The notes under the pieces: model-generated
Databases searched by the model: none
Seen by the model: only the letters and a program-made list of their open reading frames with translations
What the model was told of the DNA's origin: nothing
Shown: one piece after another, positions 17,760-26,919 of the stretch
Numbering within the stretch: position 1 is the first letter of the stretch
How the letters are laid out: every line of letters begins with the position of its first letter
Origin: Bacillota bacterium
GTDB lineage: Bacteria > Bacillota_A > Clostridia > Lachnospirales > Lachnospiraceae
DNA: 64,000 bases
Assembly: GCA_023443625.1 (NCBI GenBank)
Contig: JAEZTQ010000034.1
Span: forward strand, 1-64,000
Reading direction: 5' to 3'
Made by a program: the position numbers and the translations under genes

Positions 17760-19346
17760 TTGAGCCATTATGCTGATGAAATAAAAAAGAGAAGAACCTT
17801 TGCAATCATATCCCATCCAGATGCAGGTAAAACAACATTAACAGAGAAACTTTTGTTATATGGTGGTGCAATTAATCTGGCTGGTTCGGTAAAAGGAAAA
17901 AAGACAGAGAAGCATGCAGTTTCTGACTGGATGGAGATTGAGAAACAGCGTGGAATCTCCGTTACATCTTCTGTTATGCAATTTAATTATGGAGATTACT
18001 GTATTAATATATTAGATACACCGGGACATCAGGATTTCTCAGAGGATACCTATCGTACCCTGATGGCAGCAGACTCTGCAGTCATGGTAATCGATGCTTC
18101 TAAGGGTGTGGAGAATCAGACAGAGAAGCTTTTTAAAGTATGTGTAATGCGTGGTATTCCCATCTTTACGTTTATTAATAAATTAGACCGTGAAGCCAGG
18201 GATACCTTTGAATTATTAGATGATATAGAATCCGTACTTGGTATTCGTACCTGCCCCATAAATTGGCCTATAGGTTCAGGTAAGAATTTTAAAGGAATTT
18301 ATGATAGGGAGACGAAGCATATAAACCGCTTCTATGCTGCTAATAATGGTCAGAAGGAAGTGGAGACCATTGATGTTGAGATAGGAGATTCAAGTCTTGA
18401 TTCCCTTATCGGTAAGGAAAATCATGATATCTTAGCAGAGGAGATAGAGTTAATTGATGGTGCCAGCAGTGAATTTGATATTGACCTGGTACTAAGCGGT
18501 AAGTTAACTCCCGTATTCTTTGGCTCTGCCTTGACTAATTTTGGAGTAGAGGCTTTCTTAAAGCGCTACCTGTCCATGACCACCTCTCCCCTTCCGAGAG
18601 TTTCTAGCGATGGACCAGTTGATCCATTGAAAAATGATTTCTCTGCCTTTGTATTTAAAATTCAAGCAAATATGAATAAGGCGCATCGTGATCGAATAGC
18701 CTTCATGAGAATATGCTCCGGTAAATTTACAGCGGGTATGGAAGTGTTCCATGCTCAAGGCAATAAGAAAATACGTTTATCACAGCCTCAGCAGTTAATG
18801 GCACAGGAGAGAACCATTATAGAAGAAGCTTATGCAGGAGATATTATTGGTGTATTTGATCCGGGAATTTTCTCTATAGGCGATACTCTGTGTATGTCGG
18901 ATCAGAAATTTACTTATGAGGGTATACCAACCTTTTCTCCAGAACATTTTGCAAAAGTGCGTCAAGTGGATACCATGAAGAGAAAGCAGTTCCTTAAAGG
19001 GGTTACTCAGATCGCTCAGGAGGGTGCAATACAGATTTTTCAAGAATTCAATACGGGTATGGAAGAAATTATTGTTGGAGTGGTAGGAACCCTACAATTT
19101 GATGTATTAAGATATCGACTCCAGTCTGAGTATGGAGTAGAGATTCGTATGGATATCTTAGCCTATGAATATATCCGTTGGATTGAGAATAAAGACATAG
19201 ATATCAGTAAGCTAAGCTTATCCTCAGATACAAAGAAGATTAAAGATTTAAAAGGCAATCCGCTATTACTCTTTGTTAATCGTTGGAGTATACAGATGGC
19301 ACTGGATAGAAACAAAGATTTGAAATTATCTGAGTTTGGAAGGTAA
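17760..19346 (+). CDS. prfC: Peptide chain release factor 3
   Basis: This 528-aa translational GTPase recycles RF1/RF2 from the ribosome after termination. The G1 motif SHPDAGKTT is near residue 19, the G2 region ISVTSSVMQF, G3 DTPGHQDF and G4 NKLD. The sequence KKRRTFAIISHPDAGKTTLTEKLL (shown here only as recognisable family start) is characteristic. The start is placed at TTG 17760, with GGAGGA 6 bases upstream and giving the family's usual length. The upstream ATG at 17721 lies inside the promoter -10. It lies 14 bp before the YccF gene, so both are probably cotranscribed. Confidence 0.95.
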   Translation: MSHYADEIKKRRTFAIISHPDAGKTTLTEKLLLYGGAINLAGSVKGKKTEKHAVSDWMEIEKQRGISVTSSVMQFNYGDYCINILDTPGHQDFSEDTYRTLMAADSAVMVIDASKGVENQTEKLFKVCVMRGIPIFTFINKLDREARDTFELLDDIESVLGIRTCPINWPIGSGKNFKGIYDRETKHINRFYAANNGQKEVETIDVEIGDSSLDSLIGKENHDILAEEIELIDGASSEFDIDLVLSGKLTPVFFGSALTNFGVEAFLKRYLSMTTSPLPRVSSDGPVDPLKNDFSAFVFKIQANMNKAHRDRIAFMRICSGKFTAGMEVFHAQGNKKIRLSQPQQLMAQERTIIEEAYAGDIIGVFDPGIFSIGDTLCMSDQKFTYEGIPTFSPEHFAKVRQVDTMKRKQFLKGVTQIAQEGAIQIFQEFNTGMEEIIVGVVGTLQFDVLRYRLQSEYGVEIRMDILAYEYIRWIENKDIDISKLSLSSDTKKIKDLKGNPLLLFVNRWSIQMALDRNKDLKLSEFGR

Positions 19347-19360
19347 TTGGAGGGAGCTCT

Positions 19361-19726
19361 ATGGGATGCTTAGGTAATATCATATGGTTTCTTTGTGGTG
19401 GGTTTATAAGTGGACTTAGCTGGTTGCTTGCAGGTCTGTTATGGTGTATCACAATCATAGGAATTCCAGTAGGCTTACAGTGCTTTAAACTTGCTGGATT
19501 AAGCTTTTTTCCTTTTGGTAAGGAAGTAAAATATGGTGGAGGTGCCGGTTCCTTATTGCTTAATATATTGTGGTTACTATTCTCAGGAATAGTACTTGCA
19601 ATAGAATCAGCTATCATTGGCGCTATATTATGCATTACAATTATTGGAATTCCTTTTGGACTTCAACATTTTAAAATTGCTAAATTAGCTTTGATGCCCT
19701 TTGGTGCCTTGGTTGAAACAAAATAA
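19361..19726 (+). CDS. YccF domain-containing membrane protein
   Basis: This 121-aa protein is built from two similar halves, each with a hydrophobic segment followed by TIIGIP and an L-PFG motif (LSFFPFGKEV and LALMPFGALV). That duplicated pattern is diagnostic of the YccF (DUF307) inner-membrane family, whose function is unknown. GGAGGGAGCT precedes the ATG. It sits 14 bp after prfC and ahead of a shared terminator. Confidence 0.9.
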   Translation: MGCLGNIIWFLCGGFISGLSWLLAGLLWCITIIGIPVGLQCFKLAGLSFFPFGKEVKYGGGAGSLLLNILWLLFSGIVLAIESAIIGAILCITIIGIPFGLQHFKIAKLALMPFGALVETK

Positions 19727-19741
19727 AAGGATATATTTAAT

Positions 19742-19795
19742 AGAGACTGCTACTTATCACTCCACAAGGGAGGAATATGTAGCAGTCTCTTATTG
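19742..19795 (+). terminator. Terminator of prfC-yccF
   Basis: AGAGACTGCTAC pairs perfectly with GTAGCAGTCTCT and is followed by TATTGT. Confidence 0.75.
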
Positions 19796-19890
19796 TATTA
19801 ACATAAGAGTGAGTGGCTCGCACAGCGTGTTTCTTCCGGTATAACATAAGAGGCTTGCGAAACGTTAACTCGTTGTTTATATAGACCAGA

Positions 19891-21105
19891 TTATGCAGTA
19901 GTTGGGTTCTTTGCTTTATCTGATTTTTTATAAAGGTAATAGCAAGAAGCCAGTATTATGGTGGCAGTAATGATAATTATTGATATAAAGCGATAAGCAT
20001 TATCTAAGCCAAAATTATCTACGAAAAATCCACCAAGGATATTGCCCACTATACTTCCGGCACCAGCTTGTATAATGGTTAGTACGCTTTGACCCTTGGA
20101 TAAATTTTCTGCTGCAATATTTTTACTAATGAATACGGCAATGCTAAAATAGACGGTCATATAGGTAATACCATGAAGCGCTTGGGCGGCAAAGATAAAA
20201 CCAATACTCCCACCAGTTACAAGTAGAATTCGTAGTCCTAATAAAAGACAGGAGATAACCACAATTTTGGCAGTAGTTATTTTGCGTAATACCTTATTTA
20301 TTACAAATAATACAGGGATTTCACTAAGAGCGCAGATGCCATTAATGATTCCTATCATATTTTCACTTAAACCCAAATCTATTATGTAAACACCTATGAA
20401 GCTACCATTAAAACTAAGTCCGACTTGACTTATAAAAGCAAAACCAAGCATAAAATAGACTTGTTTGGATTTGAATATTTTAAAGAAGTCTGAGAATCTA
20501 AACCTAGAGGCCTTCTTTGGGGTGTTATTGCCTGGAATTATTGGTGGAGCTATTTCATCCTTAGGAAGCCTTCTAACAATGAAGAAGGTTACCACATATC
20601 CCATAGAACCTAGTACAAATTGGATGGAAGGATTATGCTTTACAATCATTCCAGCAATGACTACAAAGACAGTATAACCAATGGTACCTCCCATTCTGAT
20701 TCGAGAAAAGTCTAGCTGATATTTGTTGGCATATCCCAGGGTAATTGCATCGTTTAAGGGCGCAATAGAGTTTGCAAATACTGCGATTAAAAATGCTGCA
20801 ATAAAAAAGGTAAGAAAGGAATTGCCCAGATAAAAACTGTAGATGGAAACTCCGCCTCCAAGAAGAATCAAAGATAATATATCTTTTCTACGTCCCGTCT
20901 TATCACTTAATATTGCCCATATGGGTTGAATTATGATAGCTACCAAGGGGCCAATGGTCAATAAAACGCCTATTTGTACAGCACCCAGTCCAGCCCTAGT
21001 ATAATAAGAGCTTAAAAATGGGGAATATAAGGCAAAGGCGATATATATAAAAGTATTAACGGAAAGAAGGGTGATACTTAATTTACTGCTGTCACTAATT
21101 TTCAT
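19891..21105 (-). CDS. MFS transporter (LacY/HcaT-like)
   Basis: This 404-aa protein has about twelve transmembrane helices and MFS loop motifs (AILSDKTGRRKD after TM2). The pattern resembles the MFS_1-like/3-phenylpropionate-nucleoside symporter group. The start at 21105 is chosen because AAGGAGAGG lies 7 bases upstream; an in-frame ATG at 21126 has none. It follows an AraC regulator on the same strand by 96 bp and is divergent from the GH51 gene, so import of an arabinoside released from plant cell wall is likely but inferred. Confidence 0.9.
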   Translation of the reverse strand: MKISDSSKLSITLLSVNTFIYIAFALYSPFLSSYYTRAGLGAVQIGVLLTIGPLVAIIIQPIWAILSDKTGRRKDILSLILLGGGVSIYSFYLGNSFLTFFIAAFLIAVFANSIAPLNDAITLGYANKYQLDFSRIRMGGTIGYTVFVVIAGMIVKHNPSIQFVLGSMGYVVTFFIVRRLPKDEIAPPIIPGNNTPKKASRFRFSDFFKIFKSKQVYFMLGFAFISQVGLSFNGSFIGVYIIDLGLSENMIGIINGICALSEIPVLFVINKVLRKITTAKIVVISCLLLGLRILLVTGGSIGFIFAAQALHGITYMTVYFSIAVFISKNIAAENLSKGQSVLTIIQAGAGSIVGNILGGFFVDNFGLDNAYRFISIIIITATIILASCYYLYKKSDKAKNPTTA

Positions 21106-21201
21106 GTCGAGCCTCTCCTTGGGCATTATTAAGCTTTTTTGTATCTTTTGGTAGTATTTTATAATCTACTTAATTCATCATATATAAGGGGGAATCAAAT
21201 G

Positions 21202-21978
21202 TCAATATGATTTAATCATCTTACGGTATTGGGATGGAGTAATACCTATAGATTTCTTGAATTGCCTCATAAAATGCTCTTCATTGTTATAACCGCAAAG
21301 AGAGGCTATCTCTTTGATCGTACTACCAGAGGAGCAAAGGGAGGCCTTTGCATATTCTATCTTACAATTAATCACATCAGCAATGCAAGTAACCCCAAAA
21401 GTTTGCTTGTACAATCTTTGAAAATGAGAGGGACTTAGGTTGACTTGCTTGCTAAGAAGTTCTACCGTCCATTTTTCCTTTGGATTACTATAAATCATGG
21501 AACGCAGGTTAAGCAATATATCGTAGTAGCTATAAAGTACTTCATCCATAGGTTTGTTCTCAGCAAATTCCTTGATCTTTACAAAGAGTAATTTCATTAA
21601 TAGATCAATAGATTCTCCCCGGCAAGGATTATTAGACATATATTCTAGGTAAATCTCCTTGAGTATGATTCCCACCTGCTTCGTTGATGGTAGAAGAATT
21701 AAGGTATCTAGAGGGAGGGTATGTAATTCAAGTTCACGATCTGCATCGAAGTGTATAAAGTCATTTGTATACGGGCATTCGTGAGCAGAATATACTTGGG
21801 GAGAATTTGTCTTAAAGATAATTACAGAGTTCTTCTCTGCTATGATATCTTTGCCCTGTAAGTTAAAGCGTGCAGGCGTTTTGGTATATATAAATAAATA
21901 ATCACCGCTACCCTTAGGACGATGCATGGTAAAATTCTTGTTATGGCTGTAGTTGAGCCCTATTCTATTTATTTTCAT
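21202..21978 (-). CDS. AraC family transcriptional regulator
   Basis: This 258-aa protein has an N-terminal cupin-like sensing domain (about 1-150). The C-terminal AraC double helix-turn-helix (about 160-258) includes IKEIASLCGYNNEEHFMRQFKKSIGITPSQYRK-type residues, cited here by their position near 215-250. GGAG lies 5 bases before the ATG. It is divergent from the arabinofuranosidase gene and upstream of the MFS gene, so it is the probable arabinose-responsive activator of both. Confidence 0.93.
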   Translation of the reverse strand: MKINRIGLNYSHNKNFTMHRPKGSGDYLFIYTKTPARFNLQGKDIIAEKNSVIIFKTNSPQVYSAHECPYTNDFIHFDADRELELHTLPLDTLILLPSTKQVGIILKEIYLEYMSNNPCRGESIDLLMKLLFVKIKEFAENKPMDEVLYSYYDILLNLRSMIYSNPKEKWTVELLSKQVNLSPSHFQRLYKQTFGVTCIADVINCKIEYAKASLCSSGSTIKEIASLCGYNNEEHFMRQFKKSIGITPSQYRKMIKSY

Positions 21979-22151
21979 AGTTACTCCATAGTATTATAAA
22001 TCAGTTTTATAACATCATATATCATTGTTCGAAGTCATGTCAATATGCTATGATCACTATAGAAAACTTTTGAAAATATGTCTAACCTATAGAGATTAAA
22101 AGCAGATAAATCAATTATGCACAAGAACCTCAAGCAATTGTTGTGGAGTAA

Positions 22152-23687
<1,536 letters not shown>

Positions 23688-23735
23688 TGGACATTAACAT
23701 AGTATTAATTTGTAATATGTAATAACTTAATTTAT

Positions 23736-23780
23736 AGAAGCTATTCTCACTTATAGAAGGTAGGGAGTAGCTTCTTTTAT
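23736..23780 (+). terminator. Terminator of the GH51 gene
   Basis: AGAAGCTA...TAGCTTCT arms, with additional internal pairing, are followed by TTTATTTATT. Confidence 0.65.
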
Positions 23781-23837
23781 TTATTCAATAGGAAATAAGG
23801 TACTATTGAATAAAAACGCTCCCTTATGGATGCGCAC

Positions 23838-23912
23838 CTCACGGCAAGGAAGTATATTGCTTCGCAATCCCCTCGGGTGCGAAGTGCCAGCAAGCTGACA
23901 TTTTTTGTTAAA
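23838..23912. repeat. Intergenic hairpin-rich element, related to 61275-61326
   Basis: A compact G+C-rich patch in an AT-rich gap holds a CTTCGCA/TGCGAAG hairpin and the words CGGCAAGGAAGT and CCAGCAAGCTGACA. Very similar words (CGGCAAGAAAGT, TCAGCAAGCTAACA) recur at 61284-61310. The gap 23688-24000 holds no gene. Confidence 0.4.
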
Positions 23913-24000
23913 ATTGATGTTAATATATTGTATTTTTTTACAATAAGAGTATATTGAATATTGTAATAATAAAATTAAAAGAAAGAGAAGTGTCAAAAGT

Positions 24001-25995
24001 ATGGGTTCATTAGCCTTAGGATTGCTGGTTGCAGTCGGTGTCATTTTTGTATTATACTTACTGATTTTTGTTATCATTGGACTTCGGGTAATTTCATCAG
24101 ATCAGGTGGCAGTAGTTGAAAAATGGTGGAGCTTTAAGGGATCATTAAAGGATTCGATTATTGCATTGAACAAAGAAGCAGGCTATTCGCCGGCGCTACT
24201 TCGAGGCGGTATTCATTTTAAATCTGCATTAATGTTCAAAATCCATAAGTATCCTCTAATTACCATACCTCAGGGTCAGATTGCTTATATCTTTGCAAGG
24301 GATGGTAAGCCTCTGGCGCCTGTTCAGACTTTAGGTAAAGTGGTATCGGAGGCAAATAATTTTCAGGATGTTACGGGATTCCTAAAAAATGGTGGTCAGA
24401 GAGGACCTCAAAGGGGAATTCTAAGAGAGGGTACATATGCCATTAATTTAGCACAGTTTATTGTTATCACTCCCGTTGAGATTAAGGCAATCTTTAACAG
24501 CTCTAAAGGTGAGCGAATGGAGCTATTAAGCATGCAAAAGACCTTGCTGGAAAGAAATGCTTTCAGTCCAGTTATCATTATGGGTAATGGTGGTGAAGCA
24601 AGTGACAGCATGGGTATTGTTACCGTACATGACGGATTGTCCCTACAGGAGGGCGAAATTATAGCACCCTATGTTGGTGAGGAACATGCAAGCTTCCAGG
24701 ATCCTGAGAAGTTCTTAGAGCTTAACGGAAGACGTGGTAAACAGCTTCAGGTATTAACCGATGGTACCTATTATATCAACAGGCTCTTTGCTACGGTAGA
24801 ATACAGACCAAAGACAGTAGTACCCATTGGTTTTGTTGGTGTAGTGGTATCCTTCTTTGGTAATGAAGGAGTAGATACCACGGGTGCTGATTATAAGCAC
24901 GGGGAGTTGGTTGGTCCAGGCTGCAAGGGTGTATTAGAGAAACCTCTAATGCCGGGTAAGTATGCATTTAATACAGATGCCGGGAAAGTAGTTCTTGTAC
25001 CTACAACGAATATCATATTGAAATGGAACAAATCTGAAGTCGGTACTCATAAATATGATGAGAACCTGACAGAAGTAGATATCATTACAAAGGATGCTTT
25101 TGAGCCATCCCTGCCGCTGTCCGTTGTTATGCATATCGATTATAAGCAGGCACCTTGGGTAATTCAACGTTTTGGTGATATTAGCATGCTGGTAAACCAA
25201 TCCCTTGATCCATTAGTAAGTGCGTATTTTAAAGATGTTGCACAGACGAAGACATTAATTGAGCTTATTCAGGAACGTAGTGAAATCCGTGAGAGAGCTC
25301 TCGGTGAGATGAAGGATAAATTCGCAAAATATAACCTTCAGTTAGAGGAAGTATTAATCGGTACTCCAAAATCTCCTGTGGCGGATAAACAGATTGAGAA
25401 TATTCTAACACAGCTTCGTGAAAGACAGATTGCAGAGGAGAAGAAGGTTACTTATCAGAAACAGCAGTCTGCAGCAGAGAGCGAAAAGTCTCTCCGTGAA
25501 GCGCAAGCAGTTGCAGAACAGCAAAGCTTCCTTACCAGATCTAAAATACAAATTGATATTGAACGGAATAACGGTGCTGCTTTGGCAAGCAAGGCTGAGC
25601 AGGAAGCTAATCAGATTGTTGCACTTGCAAAAGCGAATTCCTCTAGAATTACCTTGGAAGGTGAAGCGGAGGCTTCGAAGGAAAGCAATGTGGGTCTAGC
25701 GAAGGCCAGGGCAATTGATGCTCAGGTTAAGGCTTATGGAGGAGCAGAATTTAGAGTTATTCAGGAAGTTACTGATAAGCTATCTGATGCCATTAAGAGT
25801 GCTAAGGTTGACATCGTTCCAAAGACTGTAGTAAATATGGGCAGCAACGATAAGGACAATGCAGCTAGCAGCAGTACGATATTAGATACTCTTCTAAAAT
25901 TCATTACCCTAGAGAAGCTGGGTGTGAAAGTTAATGACAGCAATGATGTGGCTTTGGAGTTGGTAGCACCCACTGTTGAGAAAGCTTCTGAATAA
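24001..25995 (+). CDS. Flotillin/SPFH-domain membrane protein
   Basis: This 664-aa protein has one N-terminal transmembrane segment (about 5-30). Two similar N-terminal segments follow (FLKNGGQRGPQRGILREGTYAIN and FLELNGRRGKQLQVLTDGTYYIN regions), then an SPFH/band-7 domain. An Ala/Glu/Gln-rich coiled coil lies at about 440-590, and the C-terminus is short. This fits the flotillin class that scaffolds membrane microdomains. AAAGAGAAG precedes the ATG. It stands alone; no NfeD partner is adjacent. Confidence 0.9.
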   Translation: MGSLALGLLVAVGVIFVLYLLIFVIIGLRVISSDQVAVVEKWWSFKGSLKDSIIALNKEAGYSPALLRGGIHFKSALMFKIHKYPLITIPQGQIAYIFARDGKPLAPVQTLGKVVSEANNFQDVTGFLKNGGQRGPQRGILREGTYAINLAQFIVITPVEIKAIFNSSKGERMELLSMQKTLLERNAFSPVIIMGNGGEASDSMGIVTVHDGLSLQEGEIIAPYVGEEHASFQDPEKFLELNGRRGKQLQVLTDGTYYINRLFATVEYRPKTVVPIGFVGVVVSFFGNEGVDTTGADYKHGELVGPGCKGVLEKPLMPGKYAFNTDAGKVVLVPTTNIILKWNKSEVGTHKYDENLTEVDIITKDAFEPSLPLSVVMHIDYKQAPWVIQRFGDISMLVNQSLDPLVSAYFKDVAQTKTLIELIQERSEIRERALGEMKDKFAKYNLQLEEVLIGTPKSPVADKQIENILTQLRERQIAEEKKVTYQKQQSAAESEKSLREAQAVAEQQSFLTRSKIQIDIERNNGAALASKAEQEANQIVALAKANSSRITLEGEAEASKESNVGLAKARAIDAQVKAYGGAEFRVIQEVTDKLSDAIKSAKVDIVPKTVVNMGSNDKDNAASSSTILDTLLKFITLEKLGVKVNDSNDVALELVAPTVEKASE

Positions 25996-26054
25996 GGATA
26001 TAAGTTGAAATAAAAGAGAATATTTAATTTTATACCAAAGCTCTAATTTTTAAG

Positions 26055-26097
26055 CCTTCAAACTGATTGATATTATCACTTAGTTTGAAGGTTTTTC
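26055..26097 (+). terminator. Terminator of the flotillin gene
   Basis: CCTTCAAACT and AGTTTGAAGG form a perfect 10-bp stem followed by TTTTTCT. Confidence 0.85.
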
Positions 26098-26232
26098 TAT
26101 AATTGGATAATGTACATAAAGATGTGTTTAAAAGTAATATACATAGTGTTTTAATTTTAAATAAGTCTATCTGTGAAGTATAATATAGATTCAAATATTG
26201 AACCATGGAAAAATTAGACCATAATATTTTCT

Positions 26233-26242
26233 GGGGGGGGGG
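26233..26242 (+). repeat. Ten-G homopolymer tract
   Basis: An uninterrupted run of ten G lies in AT-rich intergenic DNA about 55 bases upstream of the blaI promoter -35. Such tracts are prone to slippage. Confidence 0.9.
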
Positions 26243-26243
26243 T

Positions 26244-26294
26244 ATCATTGGAAAAACATATATAAAGTAATCATTGGAAAAATATACATAAAGT
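26244..26294 (+). repeat. Two 25-bp direct repeats upstream of the BlaI promoter
   Basis: 26244-26268 and 26270-26294 share 23 of 25 bases (ATCATTGGAAAAA...ATAAAGT). They end just before the -35 box and could bind an activator or be a local duplication. Confidence 0.7.
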
Positions 26295-26296
26295 TG

Positions 26297-26346
26297 TTGA
26301 CAAACATTATAGACAAATGTATACTATGAATATAGACAAATGTAGA
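26297..26346 (+). promoter_or_regulatory. BlaI promoter with two operator-like boxes
   Basis: TTGACA at 26297-26302 and TATACT at 26320-26325 are 17 bases apart. Two copies of ATAGACAAATGTA overlap the -10 and the start region (about 26309-26321 and 26332-26344). Each has the ACA-NN-TGT dyad of BlaI/MecI operators, so autorepression by the downstream BlaI protein is strongly suggested. Confidence 0.7.
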
Positions 26347-26365
26347 TTAAATGAATTGGAGAATA

Positions 26366-26430
26366 GTGTGAAAATAAAAAGCAATTTTCACACTTAGAAG
26401 TTTGTGCCTGCGTAATCCTCGGCACAAACT
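26366..26430 (+). promoter_or_regulatory. Two leader hairpins ahead of blaI
   Basis: GTGTGAAAAT/ATTTTCACAC (26366-26393) and AGTTTGTGCC/GGCACAAACT (26399-26430) are perfect 10-bp stems in the predicted leader. Neither is followed by a T run, so RNA stability or additional operator roles are more likely than termination. Confidence 0.5.
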
Positions 26431-26459
26431 AACTCAAAGGGAAGGAATGTACTGTTAGT

Positions 26460-26918
26460 ATGAAGGAAAAAGATCAAATTACGGACTATGCTATAAGCAA
26501 TGAAAAAACTGGGATAGAAAAAGAAGTAAATGGCCTGGACAATTTCATATCTAAATTACCTGAGTCAGAATATGAAGTTATGGCGGCAGTTTGGATGAAC
26601 ACCCCGCCAATAACAACTACTGTACTTATGAAGCAGATAGGTAATGAGAAGGGGTGGAAGCTTCAGACACTGGTTACCTTACTGAACCGCCTTACAGAAA
26701 GAGGTTTTATACGCAGTGAGAAATTAGGAAAAGAGCGAACCTACTTTCCTTGTATCAAATATGAGGATTATATTAAGTATGAAACATCACTTTTTGTAAA
26801 GCGATATCACAATAATTCATTATTTCAACTTGTCAGTGCTTTTTCAGGAAACAGTAAGCTTAGTAAGGAAGAAATAGAGGAATTAAGTGAATGGTTAAGG
26901 AAACAGGAGGAGGTATAA
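26460..26918 (+). CDS. BlaI/MecI family repressor
   Basis: This 152-aa protein has a ~30-residue N-terminal extension, then the Penicillinase_R winged helix (about 33-115: EYEVMAAVW, TTTVLMKQI, LVTLLNRLTERGFI, TYFPCI) and a C-terminal dimerisation segment. In known systems the dimer binds TACA-NN-TGTA operators and is inactivated when the partner BlaR1/MecR1 protease is triggered. Matching operators lie in its own promoter. The next gene, 1 bp downstream, encodes an M56 protease, completing the pair. The ribosome site is rather distant (GGGAAGG, ~14 bases), so a later start is possible. Confidence 0.92.
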   Translation: MKEKDQITDYAISNEKTGIEKEVNGLDNFISKLPESEYEVMAAVWMNTPPITTTVLMKQIGNEKGWKLQTLVTLLNRLTERGFIRSEKLGKERTYFPCIKYEDYIKYETSLFVKRYHNNSLFQLVSAFSGNSKLSKEEIEELSEWLRKQEEV

Positions 26919-26919
26919 C

